Shown here: positions 1-7,284 of the stretch, piece by piece
How the letters are laid out: every line of letters starts with the position of its first letter
How positions within the stretch are numbered: the first letter of the stretch is position 1
Assembly: GCA_002329665.1 (NCBI GenBank)
Contig: DCTV01000009.1
Coordinates: 27,073 to 39,961 of the forward strand
DNA length: 12,889 bases
From: Christensenella sp. UBA1431
GTDB lineage: Bacteria; Bacillota; Clostridia; Christensenellales; UBA1431
Direction: 5' to 3'
Program-made: the position numbers and the translations under genes
Notes under the pieces: generated by a model
Database searches by the model: none
What the model was told of the DNA's origin: nothing
Seen by the model: the letters and a program-made list of their open reading frames with translations, nothing else

Positions 1-108
1 GTTGCGCTCGGTGAAGATGTACTCCGCCATCTTGGGGTTCCAGCGGCGGGTCTGGTGCCCGAAATGCACGCCCGCTTCCAAAAGCTGTTTCATGGAAATA
101 ATGGACAA
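1..108 (-). CDS. rpsB: Ribosomal protein S2, N-terminal 36 codons (cut by window edge)
   Basis: Reading the minus strand from a TTG at 106-108 gives an N-terminus that matches ribosomal protein S2: [20 protein letters not shown] followed by RRWNPKM and a YIFTERN segment that runs off the window. S2 is a small-subunit protein bound at the head/body junction and is needed for S1 binding and late 30S assembly. I chose TTG over the ATG five codons later (91-93) because a strong AAGGAGGA ribosome binding site lies seven bases upstream of the TTG, and because S2 proteins commonly carry this short segment ([13 protein letters not shown]) before the second methionine. In Firmicutes rpsB is usually followed by tsf, which would lie beyond the left edge. 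It has its own promoter and a structured leader. The frame is open for all 36 codons. The identification rests on recall of the S2 N-terminus and is strong. Confidence 0.95.
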   Translation of the reverse strand, partial: MSIISMKQLLEAGVHFGHQTRRWNPKMAEYIFTERN

Positions 109-114
109 TACGTT

Positions 115-122
115 TCCTCCTT
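115..122 (-). promoter_or_regulatory. Ribosome binding site of rpsB that decides the TTG start
   Basis: On the minus strand this reads AAGGAGGA, an almost perfect match to the anti-Shine-Dalgarno sequence. It is correctly spaced for the TTG at 106-108 and too far (about 22 bases) for the ATG at 91-93, so it supports the longer S2 N-terminus. A second AAGGAGG lies about 12 bases further upstream at 129-135 with no start codon at a usable distance. Confidence 0.8.
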
Positions 123-132
123 GTGTGTCCTC

Positions 133-191
133 CTTCCGCAGGTTTTCCCCTTCGATCCGTTATGGGACAGGAGAGAGGGGCCGTGCGGAAG
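133..191 (-). promoter_or_regulatory. Structured 5' leader of rpsB (long hairpin next to tandem SD sequences)
   Basis: In the transcript CTTCCGCA (184-191) can pair perfectly with TGCGGAAG (133-140). Inside this, GG pairs with CC and CCCCT (176-180) pairs with AGGGG (147-151), giving roughly 15 base pairs in one extended stem. The 3' arm runs directly into an AAGGAGG that precedes the true ribosome binding site. Ribosomal protein operons are often controlled by their own product through such leaders; that this one binds S2 is inference only. No U-tract follows the stem, so it is not an ordinary terminator. Confidence 0.5.
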
Positions 192-211
192 TGTGAATTT
201 TTTCCCATAAG

Positions 212-240
212 AGTATACCATAAGCCTATTTTCAAGGCAA
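212..240 (-). promoter_or_regulatory. Sigma-A-type promoter of rpsB
   Basis: On the minus strand the -35 element is TTGCCT (235-240) and the -10 element is TATACT (212-217), separated by exactly 17 bases. A TG dinucleotide one base before the -10 makes it an extended -10 promoter. Transcription would begin near position 205, giving an untranslated leader of about 95 bases that contains the hairpin at 133-191. Confidence 0.7.
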
Positions 241-252
241 ATATATTTTGCC
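236..252. repeat. Inverted repeat GGCAAA-N5-TTTGCC over the rpsB -35 region
   Basis: A perfect 6-bp inverted repeat with an AT-only 5-base centre overlaps the -35 element of rpsB. It could be an operator for a DNA-binding regulator, or, read as RNA, a weak hairpin after the upstream activase gene. It is short and may be chance. Confidence 0.3.
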
Positions 253-254
253 CC

Positions 255-284
255 GGCCGGCACCAAACCCCTTTCGGTCCGGCA
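255..284 (-). terminator. Possible weak terminator hairpin after the activase gene
   Basis: Downstream of the activase stop the minus strand holds CCGGACC, then an 11-base loop, then GGTGCCGG, which pair with one bulged base. The stem is GC-rich, and a few bases later the strand turns AT-rich, but there is no clean run of T. It may end the activase transcript before the rpsB promoter; the evidence is modest. Confidence 0.35.
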
Positions 285-321
285 ATCGTTTTATAGGCCA
301 TTTTCTGCCACGCCGGCGGAG

Positions 322-3300
322 CTACTTCGCGTTGGACATCATCAGCCGGATCCGGTTGAGCTGGTTGGTCTCGCTCGCGCCCGGATCGTAGTCCACGGCG
401 ATGATGTTGGACCCCGGGAACATGCGCCTGAGTTCCCTGATGACCCCGCGTCCCGTGATGTGGTTGGGGAGACACGCGAACGGCTGCATGCAGATGATGT
501 TTTCGACGCCGTGTTCGATCAGTTCGAGCATCTCGGCGATGAGCAGCCAGCCTTCGCCGGCCTGCAGGCCCAGCGAGACGATCCTCGACGACATCTTCGC
601 GAGTTTTGCGATGGGCAGCGGCGCCTGGAAGCGCTTACTCTTCCTGAACGCGCGGACCATCGCGTGCCGGAAGCGGCGTATCGCGTAGAGGATGACCTGC
701 CCCGAGAGCCAGGCGATCCTTTTCCCCTGAAGGTAGCGCGCCTTGAATTTGATGTTGTAGGTGCAGTACTGCAAGAAGTTCACGAGGGGGGGCATCACGG
801 CCTCGCCGCCCTCGGCCTCCACGATGTCGACGATCCGGTTGTTCGCGTCCGGGTGGAACTTGACGAGGATCTCCCCCACCAGCCCGACGCGCGGCTTTTT
901 GACGTTGAGGAGGGGAAGCTGGTCGAACTCTTTCACGATTGCCCGGATGTTTTTGTTGTACCGGACAAGGCGGCCGTCGGCCACGTTCAGCTTGGCTTTT
1001 TCCACCCATTTTTCGTAGAGCGTGTTGGCGGAACCCTCCACCGCCTCGTACGGCCGTGTGCGGTAAAGGACCTGCATCAGCACGTCGCCGTAGTTGATGG
1101 CCAGCATCGCCCGTTTCAAAAGGGCGTTGCCTATAGAGAAGCCCGGGTGTTTTTCGATCCCCTGCACGCTCAGGCCGATCACGGGGACCTGCTCCATATG
1201 CGCGTCCTTCAGTGCCTTGCGGATCAGCGCGATGTAGTTGGTCGCCCGGCAGGGCCCGCCCGTCTGGGACATCAGGATCGACACGTTGTCAAGGTCGTAT
1301 CTCCCGCTCTTGAGCGCCTGCATCAGCTGGCCCGTCGTGATGATGCAGGGATAGCAGGCGTCGTTGTTGACGTATTTGAGCCCCTCTTCCACCGCGTCCT
1401 TGTCGACCCGCGGCAGGATCACGAGGTCGTAGTCCGAGGAGCGGAACGCCACCTCCAGGAACTGGAAATGCACCGGGGACATCTGCGGGACAATGATGGT
1501 GTGGCGCTTTTTCATCTCGCGGGTGAACAGCCTCGGCCCAAAGGCCTCTTCTACCGGCGCGCGCCCCGCCTCCTCCCGCGTGCGCCCGCGCTCCTCCACG
1601 GCCACCTTCAGCGAACGGATGCGTATACGCGCCGCGCCGAGGTTGCTGCCCTCGTCGATCTTGATGAGCGTGTATATCCTGTTGCGCGCCTGCAGTATCT
1701 CGGCCACCTGGTCGCCGGTCACGGCGTCGAGCCCGCAGCCGAACGAGGTGAGCTGGACGAGCTCGAGGTCCTCCCTCCCGGCCGCGAACGACGCCGCGGC
1801 GTACAGCCGCGTGTGGTAGGCCCACTGGTCCTTGACCCTCAGCGGCCGGGGCACGGTCCCCAGGTGGGCGACGCTGTCCTCGGTGAACACCGCCATGCCT
1901 TCGGCGGTGATGAGTTCCGCGAGCCCGTGGTTGACTTCGGGGTCCGTATGGTAAGGGCGCCCGCACACGACGATACCGCGTATCCCGTGCTCCTCGATGT
2001 ACCGGAGGGCCTCCACGCCCTTTTGGCGTATGTCCGCCCTGTACCGGTCCGCTTCCGCATAGGCGAGGTCCACGGCTGAGTCGATCTCTTTTTTCGTCAC
2101 GCCGAAAGCCTCGAAACAGTCGTGCAGCGTCGCCTTCATCTTCGCTTTTTCCCTGAAGGAGATGAAGGGCCGCATATAGGTGACGCCCTTTTGCCGGAGG
2201 TCGTCGATGTTGATCTTGATGACCTCGGGATACCCTGCGACCACGGGGCAGTTGAAGTTGTTGTCGCTCTCCTTGAATTCCTTCAGCTCGAACACGGCGC
2301 AGGGATAGAATATGAAGCGTATCCCCTGTTCGATCAGGCTCATGATATGCCCGTGCGCCAGTTTCGCGGGGTAGCAGATCGCTTCGGACGGGATGGAATC
2401 CAGGCCTTTTTCGTAGACGTGTTTGTCCGACTTCGGGGACAGCACGACCCGAAAGCCCAGGCCGGTGAGGAACGTGTGCCAGAACGGGTAGTTCTCATAC
2501 ATGTTCATCACGCGCGGAACGCCGACCGTTCCCCTGTGGGCCTTTTCGGAAGGGAGCGGACGGTAGCCGAAGAGGCGCCTACATTTGTAGTCGAAGAGGT
2601 TGGGGACGCTTTCCTTCTTGGCGCGCGGTAGGCCTGCGCCGCGCTCGCACCGGTTGCCGGAAACGTACTGCCTGCCGTTAGGGAAATGCATCGCCGTGAG
2701 GAAACAGCGGTTTCCGCACCCCTTACAGTGCCTGTGCGACTTGCTGTACCCGAAGCGCGCGAGTTCCTCCGCCGAAAGCAGGGACGACGCCCTGCCCGGC
2801 ACCGCCCTCTCCTTGGCGATCAGCGCCGCGCCGTAGGCCCCCATCAGGCCCGCGATGTCGGGGCGGACCGCCTCGCGGCCCGTTTCGATCTCGAACGCGC
2901 GAAGGACCGCGTCGCTCAGGAAAGTGCCGCCCTGCGCGAGTATCTTTTCGCCGAAGTCTTCGGGCCTTTTGATCTTGACGACTTTGTACAGGGCGTTGCG
3001 GACGACGGAATAGGAGAGCCCGGCGGAGATATCGGCGACGGATACGCCTTCCTTCTGCGCCTGTTTGACCTTCGAGTTCATGAAAACCGTGCACCGGTTG
3101 CCGAGGTCGGCGGGCCGTTTCGACGAGACCGCCAACTTAGCGAACTCCTCCACGCTGACCCCGAGGGAACGGGCGAACGTTTCGACGAACGACCCGCAGC
3201 CGGACGAACAGGCCTCGTTGAGGATGATGCTGTCGATCACGCCGCCTTTGATGCGGATGGCTTTCATGTCCTGGCCGCCGATGTCGAGGATGAACTCGAC

Positions 3301-4551
3301 GCCGGGCAAGAAAGCTGCGGCGGCCTTGTAATGCGCCATCGTCTCTACCTCGCCCGTATCGGCCCTGAGCGCGGCTTTCAAAAGGTCTTCGCCGTATCCG
3401 GTGACGGCGGCGCTTGAGATCGTGACGCCGGCGGGAAGCCTTGAGTACAGGTCCCTGAGTATCGTCACGGCGATGTCCACGGGTTCGCCGCTGTTGCTCT
3501 CGTAGCGCGAATACAGCAGCGCCCCGTCTTCGCCGATCAGCGCCGCCTTGGTGGTCGTCGAGCCGCCGTCGATGCCCAGGTACGCTTTCCCGCGATATGA
3601 GGCGAGGTCCGCCTTCTTTACCGACGCCCTTTCGTGGCGTTCCCTGAACCGCCGAAGCTCGCCGCCGTCTTTGAACAGCGGCCTGAGGACGTTCGCGTCC
3701 AGCGCGCCGCCCGCCGGGAGCGCGTGCAGGCGCTCGATGACCTCCAAAAGACAGCAGGCCCTTGCCGCGCCGTCCTTTTTAACGAGATAGGCCGCCCCCA
3801 GCGCGGCGTAGTACTGCGCGTCGTCGGGAGCGATCGCCTGGTCGCCGGTGAGCCTCAGCGTTTCGACGAACCGGCGCCTGAGCTGCGGCAGGAAATGCAG
3901 CGGACCGCCCAGAAAAGCCACGTTCCCCCGGATCGGCCGCCCGCAGGCGAGCGCGCCGATCGTCTGGTTCACGACGGCCTGGAACACGGACGCGGCGACG
4001 TCTTCCCTGGACGCGCCCTGGTTCAGGAGCGATTGTATGTCCGTTTTGGCGAACACCCCGCAGCGCGATGCGATCGGGTGGATGACGCTGCTTTTCGCGG
4101 CCAGCGCGTCCAGCCCCTCGGCGTCCGTCTGCAGCAGCAGGGCCATCTGGTCGATGAACGCGCCCGTGCCGCCCGCGCAAACGCCGTTCATCCGCTGCTC
4201 CATGCCCTGCCCGAAATACGTGATCTTCGCGTCCTCGCCGCCGAGTTCGATGGCGACGTCGGTCTCGGGTATGAACTTTTCCACGGTCCTTGCGACCGCG
4301 ATCACTTCCTGTATGAACGGGACCCCCATCGACTTGGAAAAGCCGAGCCCGCCCGAGCCGGTGACCGCCATTTTCACGCAAACGTTCCCCAGTTCCCGCA
4401 ATGCGTTTCCCAGCGTTTCGCATGCGGATATGCGTATATCGGAATAATGGCGCCGGTAGCTCCGGAAAAGGACATTCCGGCAATCGTCCAGAACCGTCGC
4501 TTTCACGGTCGTGGACCCGATGTCGAGGCCCAGATAGAATTGTCCGCCCAT
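322..4551 (-). CDS. Large acyl-CoA dehydratase activase-like protein (two BadF/HgdC-type ATPase modules + DUF2229 + HgdB-like C-terminus)
   Basis: A 1409-residue protein of the family that fuses two activator ATPases to dehydratase-like domains. Module 1 (about 5-258) has GLDIGSTTVKA at 8-18, GGEDAK at 104-109 and CAGGTGAF at 125-132. Module 2 (about 323-580) has GIDGGSTTTKA at 326-336, GGQDMK at 425-430 and CSSGCGSF at 448-455. A cysteine cluster follows (C609, C612, C616, C635), then a DUF2229-type region (about 673-890) with CYP motifs, FGCGLDAVTGDQV (937-949), NNDACYPC (1062-1069) and a C-terminal MQPFACLPNHITGRG segment (1355-1369) resembling the HgdB family. HgdC-type activators hydrolyse ATP to push low-potential electrons from a [4Fe-4S] cluster into a dehydratase. 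The in vivo partner or substrate of this long version is not known to me, and no dehydratase A/B genes are adjacent. The ATG start has GGGGGAT upstream and its own promoter. Confidence 0.9.
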   Translation of the reverse strand: MGGQFYLGLDIGSTTVKATVLDDCRNVLFRSYRRHYSDIRISACETLGNALRELGNVCVKMAVTGSGGLGFSKSMGVPFIQEVIAVARTVEKFIPETDVAIELGGEDAKITYFGQGMEQRMNGVCAGGTGAFIDQMALLLQTDAEGLDALAAKSSVIHPIASRCGVFAKTDIQSLLNQGASREDVAASVFQAVVNQTIGALACGRPIRGNVAFLGGPLHFLPQLRRRFVETLRLTGDQAIAPDDAQYYAALGAAYLVKKDGAARACCLLEVIERLHALPAGGALDANVLRPLFKDGGELRRFRERHERASVKKADLASYRGKAYLGIDGGSTTTKAALIGEDGALLYSRYESNSGEPVDIAVTILRDLYSRLPAGVTISSAAVTGYGEDLLKAALRADTGEVETMAHYKAAAAFLPGVEFILDIGGQDMKAIRIKGGVIDSIILNEACSSGCGSFVETFARSLGVSVEEFAKLAVSSKRPADLGNRCTVFMNSKVKQAQKEGVSVADISAGLSYSVVRNALYKVVKIKRPEDFGEKILAQGGTFLSDAVLRAFEIETGREAVRPDIAGLMGAYGAALIAKERAVPGRASSLLSAEELARFGYSKSHRHCKGCGNRCFLTAMHFPNGRQYVSGNRCERGAGLPRAKKESVPNLFDYKCRRLFGYRPLPSEKAHRGTVGVPRVMNMYENYPFWHTFLTGLGFRVVLSPKSDKHVYEKGLDSIPSEAICYPAKLAHGHIMSLIEQGIRFIFYPCAVFELKEFKESDNNFNCPVVAGYPEVIKINIDDLRQKGVTYMRPFISFREKAKMKATLHDCFEAFGVTKKEIDSAVDLAYAEADRYRADIRQKGVEALRYIEEHGIRGIVVCGRPYHTDPEVNHGLAELITAEGMAVFTEDSVAHLGTVPRPLRVKDQWAYHTRLYAAASFAAGREDLELVQLTSFGCGLDAVTGDQVAEILQARNRIYTLIKIDEGSNLGAARIRIRSLKVAVEERGRTREEAGRAPVEEAFGPRLFTREMKKRHTIIVPQMSPVHFQFLEVAFRSSDYDLVILPRVDKDAVEEGLKYVNNDACYPCIITTGQLMQALKSGRYDLDNVSILMSQTGGPCRATNYIALIRKALKDAHMEQVPVIGLSVQGIEKHPGFSIGNALLKRAMLAINYGDVLMQVLYRTRPYEAVEGSANTLYEKWVEKAKLNVADGRLVRYNKNIRAIVKEFDQLPLLNVKKPRVGLVGEILVKFHPDANNRIVDIVEAEGGEAVMPPLVNFLQYCTYNIKFKARYLQGKRIAWLSGQVILYAIRRFRHAMVRAFRKSKRFQAPLPIAKLAKMSSRIVSLGLQAGEGWLLIAEMLELIEHGVENIICMQPFACLPNHITGRGVIRELRRMFPGSNIIAVDYDPGASETNQLNRIRLMMSNAK

Positions 4552-4605
4552 TTTTATCCCCCGAAAAGTAAACGAAACTATGTACCAGCGTACGTTGCTC
4601 CATAC

Positions 4606-4634
4606 ATTATATACTAAGAGGAATCCTTTGGAAA
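4606..4634 (-). promoter_or_regulatory. Sigma-A-type promoter of the activase gene
   Basis: On the minus strand a perfect TATAAT (4606-4611) lies 17 bases after TTTCCA (4629-4634, four of six matches to TTGACA). The predicted leader is about 50 bases and carries the GGGGGAT ribosome binding site next to the ATG at 4549-4551. The -35 sits inside a small inverted repeat (GGAAT...ATTCC, about 4620-4638) that may be the end of the preceding small gene's transcript. Confidence 0.6.
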
Positions 4635-4640
4635 TTCCGT

Positions 4641-4838
4641 TTAATCCATGTTTTGGTCCTTATTCTTCTTATTCACATGACTGTCTATTGCGGCGCCGAT
4701 GATCAGACCTGCCGCGGTCCCGATCCCGCTCCACAAAACGTTTCCCGTTATTATAAGGCTCAACCCTGCGCCCAGCGCGGTTCCGAAGACCAGGCCCAAG
4801 CCAGTGAAAGACTGCTTTTTTCTTATGCCTTTGTCCAT
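4641..4838 (-). CDS. Small glycine-rich membrane protein, 65 residues, function unknown
   Basis: I place the start at the ATG at 4836-4838 because AAGGAGGAAAGC lies immediately upstream. A longer frame reaching 4901 would begin inside the terminator of the preceding gene and has no ribosome binding site. The protein has a short basic N-terminus (MDKGIRKKQ), two hydrophobic glycine-rich stretches (about 12-32 and 34-51) joined by a short turn, and a charged lysine/asparagine/aspartate tail. The repeated small-xxx-small spacing (GLGLVFGTALGAG and GIGTAAGLIIGAA) suggests tightly packed helices, like glycine-zipper proteins. There is no catalytic motif and I do not recognise the family. It follows the EF-G-like gene after a terminator, so its expression depends on read-through or a promoter I could not identify. 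It is probably a real gene, given the ribosome binding site and the composition. Confidence 0.65.
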   Translation of the reverse strand: MDKGIRKKQSFTGLGLVFGTALGAGLSLIITGNVLWSGIGTAAGLIIGAAIDSHVNKKNKDQNMD

Positions 4839-4866
4839 GCTTTCCTCCTTCGTGTTTTCGGCGAAC

Positions 4867-4895
4867 GAAAAACGGCGTCCATTACAGGCGCCGTC
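4867..4895 (-). terminator. Intrinsic terminator after the EF-G-like gene
   Basis: On the minus strand ACGGCG (4889-4894) pairs perfectly with CGCCGT (4872-4877) around an 11-base loop in which CC and GG can also pair. The stem is followed at once by five T residues. It sits 28 bases past the EF-G-like stop codon and separates that gene from the small membrane-protein gene. Confidence 0.75.
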
Positions 4896-4922
4896 TTTCA
4901 ACCGTTATCCGCGTATTCTATC

Positions 4923-7010
4923 CTATTCAGAGTCCTCCATGTCCTGCTTCGCCTTTTCGATGACCTTCGCGGAGATGTTGGCCGGCACCTCTTCGTAGCG
5001 CTCGAACCGCATCGTGAACGACCCGCGCGCCTGCGTCATCGAGCGCAGGTCGGTGGCGTACCTGAACATCTCGGAAAACGGGACCTCCGCGACGACCTCC
5101 TGCCGCCCGTCTCTCGGGTTCATGCCCATCACGCGGCCGCGCCGGCGGTTGATATCGCCGATTACGTCGCCCATGTACTCGTCGGGGATGAGCACCTCTA
5201 CGTGGTAGATCGGCTCGAGCAGCACGGGGTTGGCCTGCTCGCAGCCCTTCCTGAACGCGAGGCGCGCCGCGGTCTTGAACGCTATTTCGGACGAGTCCAC
5301 GCTGTGGAAGGAACCGTCGTAAAGCGTACAGCGGAGGCCTACGACGGGGTAACCGGCCAGCACTCCCTTGGCCATGCTCTCGCGCAGGCCTTTTTCGACC
5401 GCCGGGATGTACTGCCTGGGGACGACGCCGCCGACGATCTTGTCCTGGAACTCGAAATCGGCCGATTCGTCGGCGATCGGCTCGAACTCGATCCAGCAAT
5501 GGCCGTACTGCCCGTGCCCGCCGCTCTGTTTCTTGTGCTTCCCCTCGGCCTTCACGCTCTTCCTGATCGTCTCGCGGTAGGGCACCTTGGGCTCAGAGAG
5601 TTCGGCTTCCACGCCGAACTTGTTCTTCAGCCTGCGGCACAGCACCTCCAGATGCAGTTCGCCCATGCCCTGCATGAGCATGTCGCCGGTCTCCATCTGT
5701 TTTTCGACCCTGAACGTCGGGTCTTCCTCCTCGAGGCGGCGCAGCCCCGCGAAGACCTTGTCCTCCTCGCCCTCTTTCTTCGCCGTAACGGCCAGCGAGA
5801 TGCTGGGGCTCGGGAACTCGACCGGCTCGAACACGACGGGGTTGTTGGGGTCGCAAAGCGTATGCCCGGTCATCGTGTACTGCAGCTTGGCCACCGCCCC
5901 GATGTCCCCGGCCTGCAGTTTGTCCACGGCGATCTGTTTCTTCCCGCGCATGATATAGAGCGTGCCCACCTTCTCGTTCTTGCCGGCCTCGGGATTGTGC
6001 ATCGGCGTATCGGCCGTGAGCGTCCCCCGGTAGATCCTGAAGATCGACAGCTTCCCGACGAACGGGTCGGCCACCGTCTTGACCACCTGGGCGGCGAACG
6101 GCCCGTCAGCGTCCGCGGCCACCTCCACCGCCTCGCCCGTTTTGGGGTGCTTGCAGGCGACGGGGGGCATGTCCGCCGGCGAGGGCATCAACGCGACGAT
6201 GACGTCGGCGACGGCGCCCGCGTTCAGGTTCTGGGGACCCACCGCGCAGACCACCGGGACGGCTTTGTTGTCCAACACGCCCTTTCGCAGGCCAAGCAGG
6301 ATGTCGTCCTTGGTGAGTTCTTCGCCGCCGAAGAACTTTTCGAGCAGTTCGTCGTCGTTTTCCGCGGCCGCTTCTATGACCGCCTCGCGGGCCTTTTCCA
6401 CGGCGCCTTCCATGCCGCCGGGGATGTCCGCGTCCCTGAGCTTGCCTTTCTTGTCAAACAGCCTTGCGGCCTTGTCGATGAGGTCGACGTAACCTGTAAA
6501 AGCGCCGCCTTCCACGATAGGAAGCTGTAAAGGCGTGATCGCGGTGCCGTACCTGTCTTTGAGCTGGGATAGCACCTTGTCGAAATCGGCGTTCTCGCGG
6601 TCCAGCTGGCTGATGACGATCATCCTGGGCACCGAGCCTTTCTGGCAGTGGTCCCAGGCCTTTTCCGTGCCCACGACGACGCCCGATACGGCGCCTACGA
6701 CGATCGCCGCGCCGTCGGCGAGCTTCAGGCCCGCGGCCAGTTCTCCGATGAAGTCGAAATAGCCGGGAACGTCAATAAGGTTGATCTTGTGCTTCTGCCA
6801 TTCGATGGGTGCTAGCGCGGCGCTGATGGATATCTGGCGCTTGATCTCCTCCGGGTCGTAATCGGTCGTGGTCGAACCGTCCTCGACCCTGCCGATGCGG
6901 TCCGTTGCTCCGGCGTTATAAAGCATGGCCTCGACCAGCATGGTTTTCCCCTCGCTGCCGTGGCCGATCACGCAAACGTTTCTGATCTCCTTCGCCTCAT
7001 AGTCCTTCAT
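4923..7010 (-). CDS. EF-G-like translational GTPase (EF-G paralog)
   Basis: 695 residues, the usual length for EF-G, with all five domains: GTPase (about 8-275), domain II (about 290-390), III (about 400-475), IV (about 476-600, with KQSGGHGQYG at 494-503) and V (about 600-680, with the EPIYHVEVLIPDEYMG core). The GTPase motifs depart from housekeeping EF-G. The P-loop is GHGSEGKT (16-23). The switch I threonine of RGITI is replaced in KRQISI. G3 is DVPGYFDF (80-87), with Tyr84 where EF-G has its catalytic histidine. G4 reads SQLD (134-137) instead of NKMD. These changes are typical of the EF-G-like (EF-G2/FusA2-type) paralogs rather than FusA itself. It probably acts on ribosomes, but whether in translocation, recycling or rescue cannot be told. 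No rpsL, rpsG or tuf lies nearby, which also argues against fusA. The ATG has GAGGGGG about ten bases upstream. Confidence 0.88.
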   Translation of the reverse strand: MKDYEAKEIRNVCVIGHGSEGKTMLVEAMLYNAGATDRIGRVEDGSTTTDYDPEEIKRQISISAALAPIEWQKHKINLIDVPGYFDFIGELAAGLKLADGAAIVVGAVSGVVVGTEKAWDHCQKGSVPRMIVISQLDRENADFDKVLSQLKDRYGTAITPLQLPIVEGGAFTGYVDLIDKAARLFDKKGKLRDADIPGGMEGAVEKAREAVIEAAAENDDELLEKFFGGEELTKDDILLGLRKGVLDNKAVPVVCAVGPQNLNAGAVADVIVALMPSPADMPPVACKHPKTGEAVEVAADADGPFAAQVVKTVADPFVGKLSIFRIYRGTLTADTPMHNPEAGKNEKVGTLYIMRGKKQIAVDKLQAGDIGAVAKLQYTMTGHTLCDPNNPVVFEPVEFPSPSISLAVTAKKEGEEDKVFAGLRRLEEEDPTFRVEKQMETGDMLMQGMGELHLEVLCRRLKNKFGVEAELSEPKVPYRETIRKSVKAEGKHKKQSGGHGQYGHCWIEFEPIADESADFEFQDKIVGGVVPRQYIPAVEKGLRESMAKGVLAGYPVVGLRCTLYDGSFHSVDSSEIAFKTAARLAFRKGCEQANPVLLEPIYHVEVLIPDEYMGDVIGDINRRRGRVMGMNPRDGRQEVVAEVPFSEMFRYATDLRSMTQARGSFTMRFERYEEVPANISAKVIEKAKQDMEDSE

Positions 7011-7107
7011 GTACCTGAATCCCCCTCATTATTTGCCGATCCTATCAAAAAACGGCCTGAATTTGCCTTGTTTGCCGGATGGCTGAACCCGTCCGTTTAA
7101 AAACTAA

Positions 7108-7136
7108 ATAATATTTTATCAGATACGGGTTTAAAA
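7108..7136 (-). promoter_or_regulatory. AT-rich promoter-like sequence before the EF-G-like gene
   Basis: On the minus strand TATTAT (7108-7113) lies 17 bases after TTTTAA (7131-7136). The -35 match is poor (three of six) and several overlapping -10-like hexamers occur (for example TAAAAT at 7113-7118), so the exact promoter is uncertain. It is the only strongly AT-rich tract upstream of this gene. Confidence 0.35.
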
Positions 7137-7229
7137 TGAAATATCAAAATTTGTTCGCCGGGCCCGAAGCTCCGGCTTGCCATCGCGATAAAAGCCGTCG
7201 CAAACCTCCGGTTTCTCTCATTGTGGCTG

Positions 7230-7243
7230 AAGCGGCGCCGCTT
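7230..7243. repeat. 14-bp perfect palindrome AAGCGGCGCCGCTT
   Basis: A loopless, GC-rich palindrome 9 bp past the T-tract of the anti-sigma terminator on the minus strand. On the plus strand it is followed by TTT. It may form a cruciform, bind a dimeric protein, or back up termination; nothing decides among these. Confidence 0.4.
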
Positions 7244-7251
7244 TTTCAACG

Positions 7252-7284
7252 GAAAAAACGCCGCGCCAAAATACCGGGCGGCGT
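7252..7284 (-). terminator. Intrinsic terminator after the anti-sigma gene
   Basis: On the minus strand ACGCCGC (7278-7284) pairs perfectly with GCGGCGT (7258-7264) across a 13-base loop, and a run of six T residues follows directly (7253-7258). It starts 43 bases past the stop codon of the anti-sigma gene. Confidence 0.85.

Noticed and set aside
2..196. 64-codon plus-strand frame at the left edge
   Set aside because: It is antisense to the rpsB start and leader and has no ribosome binding site or recognisable product.
460..2079. 539-codon open frame on the plus strand, opposite the activase gene
   Set aside because: It is fully antisense to a recognised gene, rich in Arg/His/Asp/Val as expected for a shadow in GC-rich DNA, and has no domain. 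The same holds for other long plus-strand frames at 3634-4617, 4653-6530, 9052-10512 and 10708-12603.
4839..4901. 86-residue version of the small membrane protein starting at 4901
   Set aside because: Its start would lie within the EF-G-like gene's terminator and has no ribosome binding site, while AAGGAGG precedes the internal ATG at 4838.
7140..7240. Two minus-strand mini-frames of 25-27 codons in the 317-bp gap
   Set aside because: One has no ribosome binding site. The other has GGAGG more than 20 bases from its ATG. Both lack recognisable features.
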